The translations under genes and the position numbers were made by a program. This document shows, piece after piece, positions 1 to 6,965 of a DNA stretch of 6,965 nucleotides. Positions within the stretch are counted from its first letter, which is position 1. Every line of letters begins with the position of its first letter. Under the pieces are notes generated by a model. It saw only the letters and a program-made list of their open reading frames with translations, was not told the DNA's origin and did not search any database. Source of the DNA: Candidatus Falkowiibacteriota bacterium (GTDB taxonomy: Bacteria > Patescibacteriota > Patescibacteriia > Patescibacteriales > GWE2-39-37); the NCBI GenBank assembly GCA_013335665.1, contig JAAXVE010000044.1:1-6965 (forward strand), given 5' to 3'.

Positions 1-1
1 T

Positions 2-3000
2 CCAGCTGTTGTGGCTGGTCAGTTCACTACCGGCATGGACAGCGGCAGTGGTAACAGTTTGGCCAACTCAACAGTAATAGGTCTTGGGGCAAGCCAAGTT
101 GATAGTGGTGATCACACTAAGCTTCAGCACGCTTATCAATATATTGAGAGCAAAGTATCGCCTTACACTTCCGACTTTCTACTTTATCCGGAAAATTTTT
201 CTTACGATGACGGTTCGAGCTCTGCTGCATATGACGGAGCGGTTTTCAAGCTGAAGGATGAGGCCATGCCAACTGCAGCGGCAGACATCTTTAATTTCAT
301 AAAATCATCGACCACTGTCGACTTGGGCAGGGCGCGCGCGCTTTACGACGGCCATGTTGCCATCCTGGACGTCTCAAAGATGGTTAATGGCCAGAACCGA
401 CACTTAACCTACGAATCAGAAGCGTATTGCCACGTTCTGCACACTTATTTAGGCAAGCACGAGCAATGCTTTCATGGTTTCAGTGACTACCAATCATATT
501 TGAACGACGATCAATTTCCGACAAAAGAGGCTTCAAGCTTGGTCATGCTTAATTCAGGCGATGTTCAGAGCGGTAAGCTCTTGTCTTACGGCAGTCCTTT
601 TTTCAAAGTTTTGATTTTACCTGACCTGACTTTCGGCTTAGAAAAAGAAACACTGGCAGATTTGGGTCAGGCTGGCTTGTCAGCGATCAAGGATTTTGTT
701 GATAAGGGCGGCGTAGTAATCTCTTCTGGTAAATCAAGTTGGTTGCTTGAGCAAGCTGAAATTTTGACTGCAGGAACGGTTAACCAGGATGTCATCATTA
801 AGAATAAAAGCAATCGAGGTAGAATAAGTTTCAATGGCCGTTCAGATTTTGACAGTCGTTTGCTGCAGATGGGTCAGCTGCCAGCAGGGGGTAGCTATGA
901 TTCGTATTTTCTTTCTTCGTTTTTTATTGACGCGGCCAATGATCCTGACTTGGTGGCAACTGCAAAGCTAGATCTATTGGGTGATCTTAATTATTATTTT
1001 CAGGATCGATCGACTTTAAAATCAACAACCAGTCCGGCAGGCAGCGCCTTGGCTGTCGGTTGGAAGAAGTACGGTCAAGGCAAGGCGTATGTCTTGGCTG
1101 GCCAGCCAGCTTCTGGTGCGGAGAACTATTATCCGTATGTCCTGAATGCTGTTTTTGGTGCCATGTCCAAAGATGTTATCGCCAACTTGAAGGTGGTGCA
1201 AAAGACGAATCCGTCTTTGGATGAGACGGTTATTCCTGCCTTAGAGTCAAACGTCTATCTTGGCGGCCAGATGCAAATAGTTAATTACTTTGATCAGCCG
1301 ATCAGCAATGTCGTCTCGACAGTGTATATCGCCAAGGGCATTACCGTAGAAGAACCGGAGACTCTGCCAGCCGGCTGCGTTTTGTCATCGTATGCGAATG
1401 CGACTTACGGATACAAGATTGATTGCACTGTGGATAACCTTAACGGTTTTGCCTCAACCACTTATTCTTTTAAGCTTAAAATCGCTGACCCGCAAATTAC
1501 CCAGCGAAAATGGGGTATTTTAGCTGCAAGCGGGCAGGTTAATTACGTGCGAACTTCCGGCGAGTTCGAAAAGACCTACACTGGCGGCCGTTATCTGACG
1601 GCTTACCGCGGGGCAGAGATACGCTCGGAGTACAATCCGGATCCGTCGAGCTTTTATCCGCTCAAGGGCGAGGGAAATTACATCGACAACGTATTGACTG
1701 CGGAAAACAAAGAGGATACTAACGCAGATGAAGTGGAGCATGTGGCAGTCGTACCGTTGGTCTCGCCAGTGGTTGACGGCAACAACCAAGGCTCGTTAGC
1801 TTATACGCTAGAGTTTAATAATGATTATTACCAGACACGCAAGGGAACTAGTTCTTATATTTTTCCATTTACCAAATACGTCGAGGGCGATCGTGACTAC
1901 GATGTTATCGATTACCAATCATTAAAATGCACAGATTCTATTTTGTCTGCCGACTGGGACACGCCCGTCAAGACAATATTAATGAATCGTAGCGAGGCTG
2001 GTTTGTCTGATCAGACCGGTTGTGCCGATCAGGACATTAGCCGCGTTATCGGCAAGGATTATGCATATACTGTAAACAATGAGGGCATCGTTGCCAAACA
2101 GCTTTATTATGCCGATGCCAGCGATTATTACGAGCATGCGACGCAAAGGCAGTTGGTATATCTGGACACGACAAAAACTGACGGTGCTCAAAGCTTTTAC
2201 GCAGGGAATATCCCGGAGGAAATGCAGAATGGCGCCGTGGCCAAGAAGAATTTGATTTTTGCCCGCAACGACATATATTTTTATCCCAACAAGAACTATC
2301 CGACGCCAGAGGGTGTTACTGATAAGAACGCCTACCTGACTATCGACCGTTATGAAAATTCGGCTTGCGGCGACAGTAAGGGCATCTTGCATGCAGGATA
2401 TTTTAATGACGCGCTGCCAAATGGCATACAAGCTAATAATTATGAGAACGCTCTTCAGTGTAAGCACGGTAAGACCAAAGTTGATTTGAGTCAGATTACT
2501 GATTACAGCGGCGGCAAAGTAAAAGTTTCGCATTATCTTTTCCCGATCGCTGACGAAGATCAGATTGCTCAAGCATCGGATTTAGCCCATTTCAGCACCT
2601 CTACCGGCGCCTATGAAGATTATCCTGAGGTACAGTTTATCAAAGCGCATTCAGCTGATTTTTTACTAGACCAAGCGACTACGCCCAAAGGAGGTCGTTT
2701 CATTTTTCAACTGCCTGAAGGGGTTAATTTTTCTAAAGATCCGATCGTGAACGGCTTGATTACTTTTTCAGCAGATCATGTCGCAATTCGCAATATTACT
2801 TATGAAGCCTCGACCAGCCAGATTACCGCTGATTTCATTCGGGGCAAGATGCCGGACCAGACAAACGGCAAGCCTGACGTCTTGCGTTTGAATCTGGAAG
2901 AACTCGATACTGAAAACACGATAAATATCACTTCTAGTCTTTCTAAATTAGATTATGATTTAGGTAGGACTGATAGTATGGCCGTTTACACTCCGGTAAC

Positions 3001-6000
3001 ATTCACGTCGAGCCTGTCTTTGAGCAAGAAGCCGTTCTTGAGATTGCCCAGCTTGATCATGAAGTTTCGCCTGAAGAGGGGTGCGCAAGCAGATCAGAGC
3101 TATTTTCAGAAATACGAGAGTTTCGAGCCGTTCGTCCGATATGGAGTTTATATCCAAGAGTTAGTCTCGCATCGCACGGTTTATGCCTACACTGAGAACC
3201 ATCCTGTTTCTGACCCCGGATTAGTCCTTGCCAACGGCTCATTCTCGACATTTTCCAATATTGGTGCATCTTCGATTCCATTCCGTGAATATCTCCAAAC
3301 CGGCATCAAACAGGTCATCCCCTCAAGTCAGGAGACTGCAAGAGTCGATTATCAGGACATCTGGAAGCGCCAATGGTCGACTCCGATCCGTACCGTCATG
3401 CCAGACGTGCCGCCGATTCCTCCGCCATTGCGCAACTTTATGATGAATACTACTTTCGAGATGCGCGACAAGGGCACTGGCCAGCGCCAGCTCGAGTGGT
3501 CAAGCGATCGCAGTTCGGAAGTGCTGTATAAGATCAAACTTTTTAACAATTACCCAAAGTATTTCGAGCCGACCGTGTGCAAAGCGAATGAGATTCTTAT
3601 AAGCGGCAATCAGGCCAGCAATCTTTATAGCAAGTATTTTACTATGCCAGACCCGTCCTGGGTTTATTCCGGCACCTCAAGCAACGCATATTTGCATCGC
3701 TCCAACGTATCGACTTATGGCGCCTGCTATCAGACAGAGGGTGATATGGCTAGTAACCAGATTTTGTCGCAATCCCAACGTGATGCGATTGCCACTAGTT
3801 CGCTATGCCAACATGACGGCGATTGCCCGGCAGCTTCAAGTACTTTGCCGACAGTATCCAGACGTCCAGCGGGCGAGACAGGGAATTGGAACCAGTCACA
3901 AGCAGTTACGGATTATTTTCCGACAAATTATATCGATGAGTCGATGTGGAGCCTGACGCATTACGATTATGACGACAATGCCTTTTCTAAGGGTTATCCA
4001 TATCACATGGACAATCTCTTGCCGAATCTAGACAATGTCCGCAACGGTATTTTGCGCCCCCACAACATCGTCGCCCAGCCTATTTACAAAGGATTAGGTT
4101 ACGGGTTGTCGTATGATCCTAATTATCAATCGCAATTCTATTCAGTTGACAGACAGAAGATTACTGGCTGGATGAGCGATAATTTGCAGAACAAAGATGA
4201 CACCCTGCTAGCCGGGCAATCGACTTCGAACACCATTTCTGTTGATAAAAGCTCGTTATTGTCTGGTAAAATGGCCTGGATCGATCAGCTTGGCCAAGCC
4301 GATCCCTATGCCGATGCTGCTATGAAGAATATTTACTCCTGCCTATTCAATCGCAGCCGTGCCAAAGTTGATCCGAATAATCCGAATATCGTTTACCCAA
4401 ACAATGTTTATGAGAACAACGTCGTTCCAATCGCGCCTGACTTGACCAAAAATGATGCACGCTTGACCAGCTTCGATTGTAATAGCCTTTATTACGATCC
4501 AGCCACGATTCATGAGTTCAATAACGTGGTCAAGACCGATGCCAAAGATTGGCTTTACTTCGGGGTAGGCCTGCGTGGCGGTGCCAAAGAAACGATCAAT
4601 ATTGTTTCGCAGCTTGATCCAATCAGCGGGGTCAATTTCGAAGGCTTTGCCAAAATCAATGACGGTGGACGTTTCACTTTCTGGAATCCGGCCAACGGAC
4701 CGAACTCATTCTTGGTGCTCGACAATGTGGTTAATGTCGTTGAAGCAATCCAAAGCCGCTTGTCGATGAGCAAGGAGATTATTCCGGTTGAAGTGCCGAC
4801 TTTCAATGCCGATATTTATCATTTAATAACTGTCACCGACCCCGACGAATACAACCGTGAATTTACCGAGTCGCCTTATTTGAAGAACTACGGCTACGGC
4901 GATGCAGTCACCTCGGTGCAGGTTGGCGTGGCTAACAATCTTAAAGCAAACGGCAGCATTCTTAATCCTGGAGACAAGACTTCGATCAAGCTTGAGTTGT
5001 TCAATAATTCCGGATATGATTGGAACTTGATAAAAAGCGCAGATGGACAGATGGCAATTGAGTCAACCGACCTGCCACCTGAGGCGATCAGCGCTAACGA
5101 TCTTTTGTCCAAGACCAAGCACGCTATCAAACAGCCGACAAGTTTCAATTTCTTAAGTTTGTCGATTCCTGCCGAAATCAGCGATTATGTCCAAATCACG
5201 CCTTCGACCCACAATATCGCCACGCCTGGCATCTTGTTCGACTTTGACAATATTAACGTAACCACAATCCGCGATGGCTTTAAGGGCAGTTATTATCTTG
5301 ATTTGAAAGTATCCAGCAACCTGCCCGACAACCTGCGTGGCAAAACCTACGATATTGGCGTTTCTTTAATACCAAAGTTCTTTGATAAATACCCAGGGCA
5401 TGAGAATGATCCGGTGTCTCATGATTATGTCCTCGGTTTGCCGAGTATCCGCTTCGGCGTGCCTTACGGTCCTGGTCACGGCACCATGACAGGCAAGGCT
5501 TATAGAGCGAGCGGTTATTCGCAAAACATTTCAGTAGTCGATGAAATGCCAGCCGGTGTCGAACCGCAAACAGTCAAACGTATTACGTGGTCAGAACTGC
5601 AGAATTTCCGATCGGTCGCCAACAATCCGGCAAAGCGCCAGATAAACATGAAGGAGCTTTACGATGACGCAGGCTTCGGCCAGGATTTCGCCTTTGCGAC
5701 CGAGGCCACAGCAAGCGGCACCAAGAAGATCACCATTAGTCTGGCGGATAACGGCATAACCCGTTTCCCGATTCCGCAATCGAACGCACCGGACACGTCA
5801 GTTCTTTATCTTTTGGCAAAATCGCATTCAGCTTATTTGTCTTACGGCGAGAACAAGGTTAATCAGAATTTGAGAAGCCTTTATGTCGACAATTTCTCGT
5901 TCGCAAAGACGTCTCGGATGAGCGATCCGCAATATCGCATCGCCCGGGCCGCAGGCGCTGATCTGCAAGCCAAATACGAAGCCGAGATTATCGGCGAGTC

Positions 6001-6965
6001 GACCGGGGAGAAGTTGGCCGTGCAACAACTCTCGCCGACCGGCGACAATTACATCCGTCTTACCGTCAGCTTAGAAAATACCGGATCAGCTATCGCTTAC
6101 CAACCAACAGCTTCAATTTTTCTTCCTGGTGATTTGGAAGTAGCTTCTACTAGCGGTTTAGAGCTGATCAAACAGGGGACTACGACCGAAGCCAAGATCG
6201 CCCTGCCTGACGATATCGCCCCAGGCGACGCCCAATTGCTTAGCTTTGTCGTTAAGTACAATCAGAATCCCCAAGTAGCAGCTTACAGTTTCATAAATGC
6301 AGCACTGGCTGCTGATACACAAGCAGAAATAGTCGATCACGCTTCGGCAGAATTCGACCTGACGACAACGCCTGGTGAGAATCGTGTCAATCAGCAGACG
6401 GCAGGCAGTTTTTTTCTCAGTTTTGCAGCAGACAACAACCCAAATCCTTCATTGAACATCAGGGCGGATCGCACTGACGCCAACTTGTTCAATATTGTCT
6501 TGACGCCAACCAACTCCACCAGTTCATATTTTAAGATATTCCGTAAAGATGCAGGCAAGAGTTTCGCAGAGATGAATAGCGATTTTGACCAGCAAGGAAA
6601 TTATAGCGTCAGCATTAAAGAGGGTGGCAGCTATTTCTATGGTGCCCTCTATGATAGACAACTGATTGTCAACGGTTCGGGCGAAGAGGTTTATCAGTAT
6701 GTAAAAGTCGCAGAATCGAACACGATTTTTGTCGGTTATAATTCTAACGGCTTTACGATCGTAGGCGTAATGTTCATGCCGCCGCGCCCGCCAGCCGATC
6801 AGAATGGCAAGGAACTTGATTTCGTGATCAAGGCTATCAATCAAGCGGGCCAGCAGATATCCAAGACTTATAATCGGGCAATCAAGCTAAGTCTTGATGG
6901 CGGACCGGACGCTGTAAAGATGGCCCTATCAGAATTCAGCGATTTTAAAGGCGCTAGCATCCAAG
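2..6965 (+). CDS. Giant multidomain surface/extracellular protein, internal fragment (partial at both ends)
   Basis: This frame is open from base 2 to the last base: 2,321 complete codons plus one leftover base, with no stop of any kind. An open frame of this length cannot arise by chance, and the translation has ordinary protein composition throughout, so it is coding. No start codon, signal peptide or stop is in view, so the true length is unknown. TGG encodes Trp many times and TGA never occurs in frame, which argues against codes that read TGA as Gly or Trp. The product is rich in Asp, Asn, Tyr, Ser and Thr, has many short beta-strand-like segments, and lacks any hydrophobic run long enough for a membrane helix. 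DUF11/CARDB-like beta-sandwiches and an amidotransferase-like fold can be seen. These features fit a secreted or surface-anchored protein acting in adhesion, envelope structure or ligand binding. Function is inference. I do not recognise a named family for the full protein. Confidence 0.93.
344..1186 (+). other. Domain: class I glutamine amidotransferase-like (ThuA/A4 beta-galactosidase middle-domain type), probably non-catalytic
   Basis: Residues about 115-395 of the translated fragment show the order of elements typical of GATase1-like domains. There is a first strand (VAILDV, 119-124), then a helical part. A second strand ends in the turn KVLILPDL (202-209). A helix and strand follow with the hallmark pattern AIKDFVDKGGVVISSG (228-243). 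Near the end is GQGKAYVLAGQP (358-369), followed by a helix YYPYVLNAVFGAM (376-388). In the family, the segment after 'GG-V-V-I' carries the nucleophile elbow. Here it reads SSGKSS, with no Cys, and no His-x-Glu pair follows the last strand. A catalytic amidotransferase is therefore unlikely, and a binding or structural role is more probable. Non-catalytic relatives of this fold occur in beta-galactosidases and ThuA-like proteins. The assignment rests on motif pattern only, without a profile search. Confidence 0.6.
1235..1501 (+). other. Domain: DUF11-like beta-sandwich with a cysteine pair
   Basis: Residues about 412-500 begin with a strand (ALESNVYLGGQMQIVNYF, 413-430) of the kind that opens 'unequal partner' surface beta-sandwiches. 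They then show the characteristic DUF11 signature: LPAGC (455-459), a short loop, then KIDCTVDNLNG (472-482), and finally STTYSFKLKI (485-494). In DUF11 domains a 'lPxgC ... C.vg.L..g.s..~f.v.v' layout is common, and the two cysteines (459 and 475) probably form a disulfide. DUF11 domains are extracellular repeats in very large bacterial and archaeal surface proteins. The domain follows the amidotransferase-like fold after about 17 residues, which suggests a compact head plus stalk arrangement. Confidence 0.6.
1502..3121 (+). other. Unassigned Tyr/Asn/Asp-rich region with two Cys pairs and a possible beta-sandwich
   Basis: Residues 501-1040 do not match a family I recognise. Aromatic and acidic residues cluster, for example NNDYYQTRKG (607-616) and LYYADASDYY (701-710). 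Four cysteines fall as 643/674 and 789/820, each pair exactly 31 residues apart. From about residue 871 to 980 the pattern becomes strand-rich (EVQFIKAHSADFLL, 876-889; GGRFIFQLPEGVNF, 897-910), including an 'LPEGV' turn that resembles the 'lP.gv' turn of DUF11-like sandwiches, so another beta-sandwich is likely there. There are no membrane segments or coiled coils. The region probably forms part of the extracellular stalk, which is inference. Confidence 0.4.
3122..3451 (+). other. Unassigned module ending in a proline-rich linker
   Basis: Residues 1041-1150 form a stretch with a distinctive look: RYGVYIQELVSHRTVYAY (1047-1064), then NHPVSDPGLVLANG (1066-1079), SSIPFREYL (1090-1098) and VDYQDIWKRQWSTP (1115-1128). 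It closes with the proline-rich DVPPIPPPLRNF (1135-1146). The mix of Trp, Arg, Pro and Tyr is unlike the Asp/Asn-rich flanks, and the final poly-Pro-like segment resembles an interdomain linker. I do not recognise the family. An isolated open frame in this stretch on the + strand (3228-3443) and those on the opposite strand are overlaps without support. Confidence 0.35.
3452..4891 (+). other. Unassigned cysteine-containing Tyr/Asn-rich region
   Basis: Residues 1151-1630 hold six of the fourteen cysteines of the fragment (1193, 1242, 1269, 1275, 1447, 1493). Asn, Asp, Pro and Tyr are abundant, as in VDPNNPNIVYPNNVYENN (1456-1473) and YDYDDNAF (1321-1328). The stretch includes SLCQHDGDC (1267-1275), a tight Cys loop, and KDWLYFGVGLRGGAKETINI (1515-1534), which looks like a beta-hairpin of a sandwich domain. 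No known catalytic motif is visible. The even cysteine number suits disulfides in an exported protein. Function is unknown. Confidence 0.35.
4892..5461 (+). other. Domain: CARDB/DUF11-like beta-sandwich region
   Basis: Residues about 1631-1820 open with a strand TSVQVGVANNL (1637-1647), then ILNPGDKTSIKLELFNNSGY (1653-1672). This is the usual 'l.pGd.~.~.l.l.N.sg' layout of CARDB, DUF11 and related adhesive Ig-like sandwiches, where an 'NPGD' turn precedes a strand ending in 'NNSG'. Later strands include GSYYLDLKV (1763-1771) and GKTYDIGVSLIP (1780-1791), the latter matching the last edge strands of such folds. The span may contain two sandwiches rather than one. There is no cysteine here or anywhere downstream. 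The likely role is an extracellular stalk or binding module. The exact family needs a profile search. Confidence 0.5.
5462..6031 (+). other. Unassigned stretch between beta-sandwich domains
   Basis: Residues 1821-2010 start with the Gly/Pro-rich segment PYGPGHGTMTGKAYRASGYS (1821-1840). They continue with a more helical, charged part (ITWSELQNFRSVANNPAKRQ, 1861-1880; MKELYDDAGFGQDFAF, 1883-1898) and finish with AGADLQAKYEAEIIGES (1984-2000). No family is recognised. The mixture of helix-like and strand-like segments differs from the neighbouring sandwiches, so this may be a separate small domain inserted in the stalk. No cysteines and no membrane segment are present. Confidence 0.3.
6032..6361 (+). 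other. Domain: second DUF11-like beta-sandwich
   Basis: Residues about 2011-2120 follow the DUF11-type order. NYIRLTVSLENTGSAIAYQP (2016-2035) is the 'v.y.v.v.N.G.~.a' opening. ASIFLPGDLEV (2037-2047) has the 'lP..l.v' turn. IALPDDIAPGDAQLLSFVVK (2066-2085) is the closing 'l.pG.~..l.f.v.v' strand pair. Unlike the first DUF11-like domain at 412-500, it carries no cysteine pair. Such repeats usually act as spacers in long surface proteins. Confidence 0.6.
6446..6709 (+). other. Possible fibronectin type III-like domain
   Basis: Residues about 2149-2236 have a strand pattern resembling an Fn3 or similar Ig-like fold: LNIRADRTDANLFNIVLTP (2151-2169), SSYFKIFRKD (2174-2183), NYSVSIKEGGSYFYGALYD (2200-2218) and VYQYVKV (2230-2236). 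The 'G.YSV.I.EGG.Y.Y.A' segment, with alternating aromatics followed by a final strand, fits how Fn3 F and G strands often look. Sequence similarity alone at this level is weak. Other Ig-like sandwiches are equally possible. Confidence 0.35.
6722..6965 (+). other. Start of a further Ig-like module, cut by the window end
   Basis: Residues 2241-2321 include a proline-rich hinge, MPPRPPADQ (2259-2267), after a strand-rich piece (FTIVGVMF, 2251-2258). Near the end is the pattern LSLDGGPDAVKMALSE (2296-2311), followed by DFKGASIQ (2314-2321). A '.mm.Sn..dF.ga.w.py' signature of this sort recurs in large repetitive secreted bacterial proteins, usually within an Ig-like or Fn3-associated module. The last visible residues would then be just before the expected aromatic end of the motif. 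The domain is incomplete here. Confidence 0.35.

Noticed and set aside
1520..1789. 89-codon open frame on the - strand
   Set aside because: It is fully antisense to the giant frame, with no recognisable domain and no supporting signal.
1979..2572. 197-codon open frame on the - strand
   Set aside because: It lies wholly inside the continuous + frame and is antisense to it. Its translation is dominated by Ile, Leu and Val as expected for a reverse-strand shadow, and no ribosome binding site or family resemblance is visible.
3057..3549. Cluster of short open frames on both strands
   Set aside because: Several mutually overlapping short frames in different phases all sit inside the continuous coding frame. 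None has a recognisable product.
3717..3956. 79-codon + strand frame within the gene
   Set aside because: It overlaps the giant frame in a different phase, with Arg/Gln-rich low-sense composition and no recognised family.
4555..5148. Antisense frames and a + frame at 4575-4769
   Set aside because: All are shadows of the continuous frame. The giant protein's domain pattern runs through this stretch without a break.
6524..6844. 106-codon open frame on the - strand
   Set aside because: It is antisense to the Fn3-like part of the giant protein, and no start context or family match supports it.
2..6965. Alternative genetic code (TGA as Gly, as in Gracilibacteria and Absconditabacteria)
   Set aside because: No in-frame TGA occurs in 2,321 codons, whereas recoding lineages would be expected to use it often.
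2..6965. CRISPR array, tRNA, insertion sequence or DNA-level tandem repeats
   Set aside because: No regular direct repeats, cloverleaf-like segments, terminal inverted repeats or transposase-like translation were seen. All of the sequence is explained by one coding frame.

Overview
The whole window is one uninterrupted reading frame on the + strand, starting at base 2. It contains 2,321 complete codons with no TAA, TAG or TGA, and it runs off both ends. Neither the start codon nor the stop codon is present, so this is an internal piece of a single giant protein gene. The full protein must be longer than 2,321 residues. I see no intergenic DNA, promoter, ribosome binding site, terminator, RNA gene, mobile element, CRISPR array or obvious DNA-level repeat. 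Every shorter ORF in the other five frames lies inside this frame and looks like a shadow.

The translation reads like a secreted or cell-surface multidomain protein. It is rich in Asp, Asn, Ser, Thr, Gly and Tyr, has beta-strand-like alternation throughout, and shows no transmembrane helix. In order it has: an amidotransferase-like (class I GATase / ThuA-like) alpha/beta fold with no visible catalytic residues (about aa 115-395); a DUF11-like beta-sandwich with a Cys pair (412-500); a long Tyr/Asn/Asp-rich region I cannot assign (501-1040), containing a possible beta-sandwich; an unassigned module ending in a proline-rich linker (1041-1150); a cysteine-containing unassigned region (1151-1630); a CARDB/DUF11-like beta-sandwich region (1631-1820); an unassigned stretch (1821-2010); a second DUF11-like domain (2011-2120); a possible fibronectin III-like domain (2149-2236); and the beginning of a further Ig-like module cut by the window end.

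The organism is bacterial or possibly archaeal, using a code in which TGA is not a frequent sense codon. The base composition is moderate and codon use is mixed. Giant, mostly hypothetical surface proteins built from beta-sandwich modules are known from Patescibacteria (CPR), Omnitrophota and similar uncultured groups, so such a source is plausible. That is inference; the sequence does not prove a taxon. The likely role is an extracellular structural, adhesive or ligand-binding protein. No specific function can be assigned from sequence alone.
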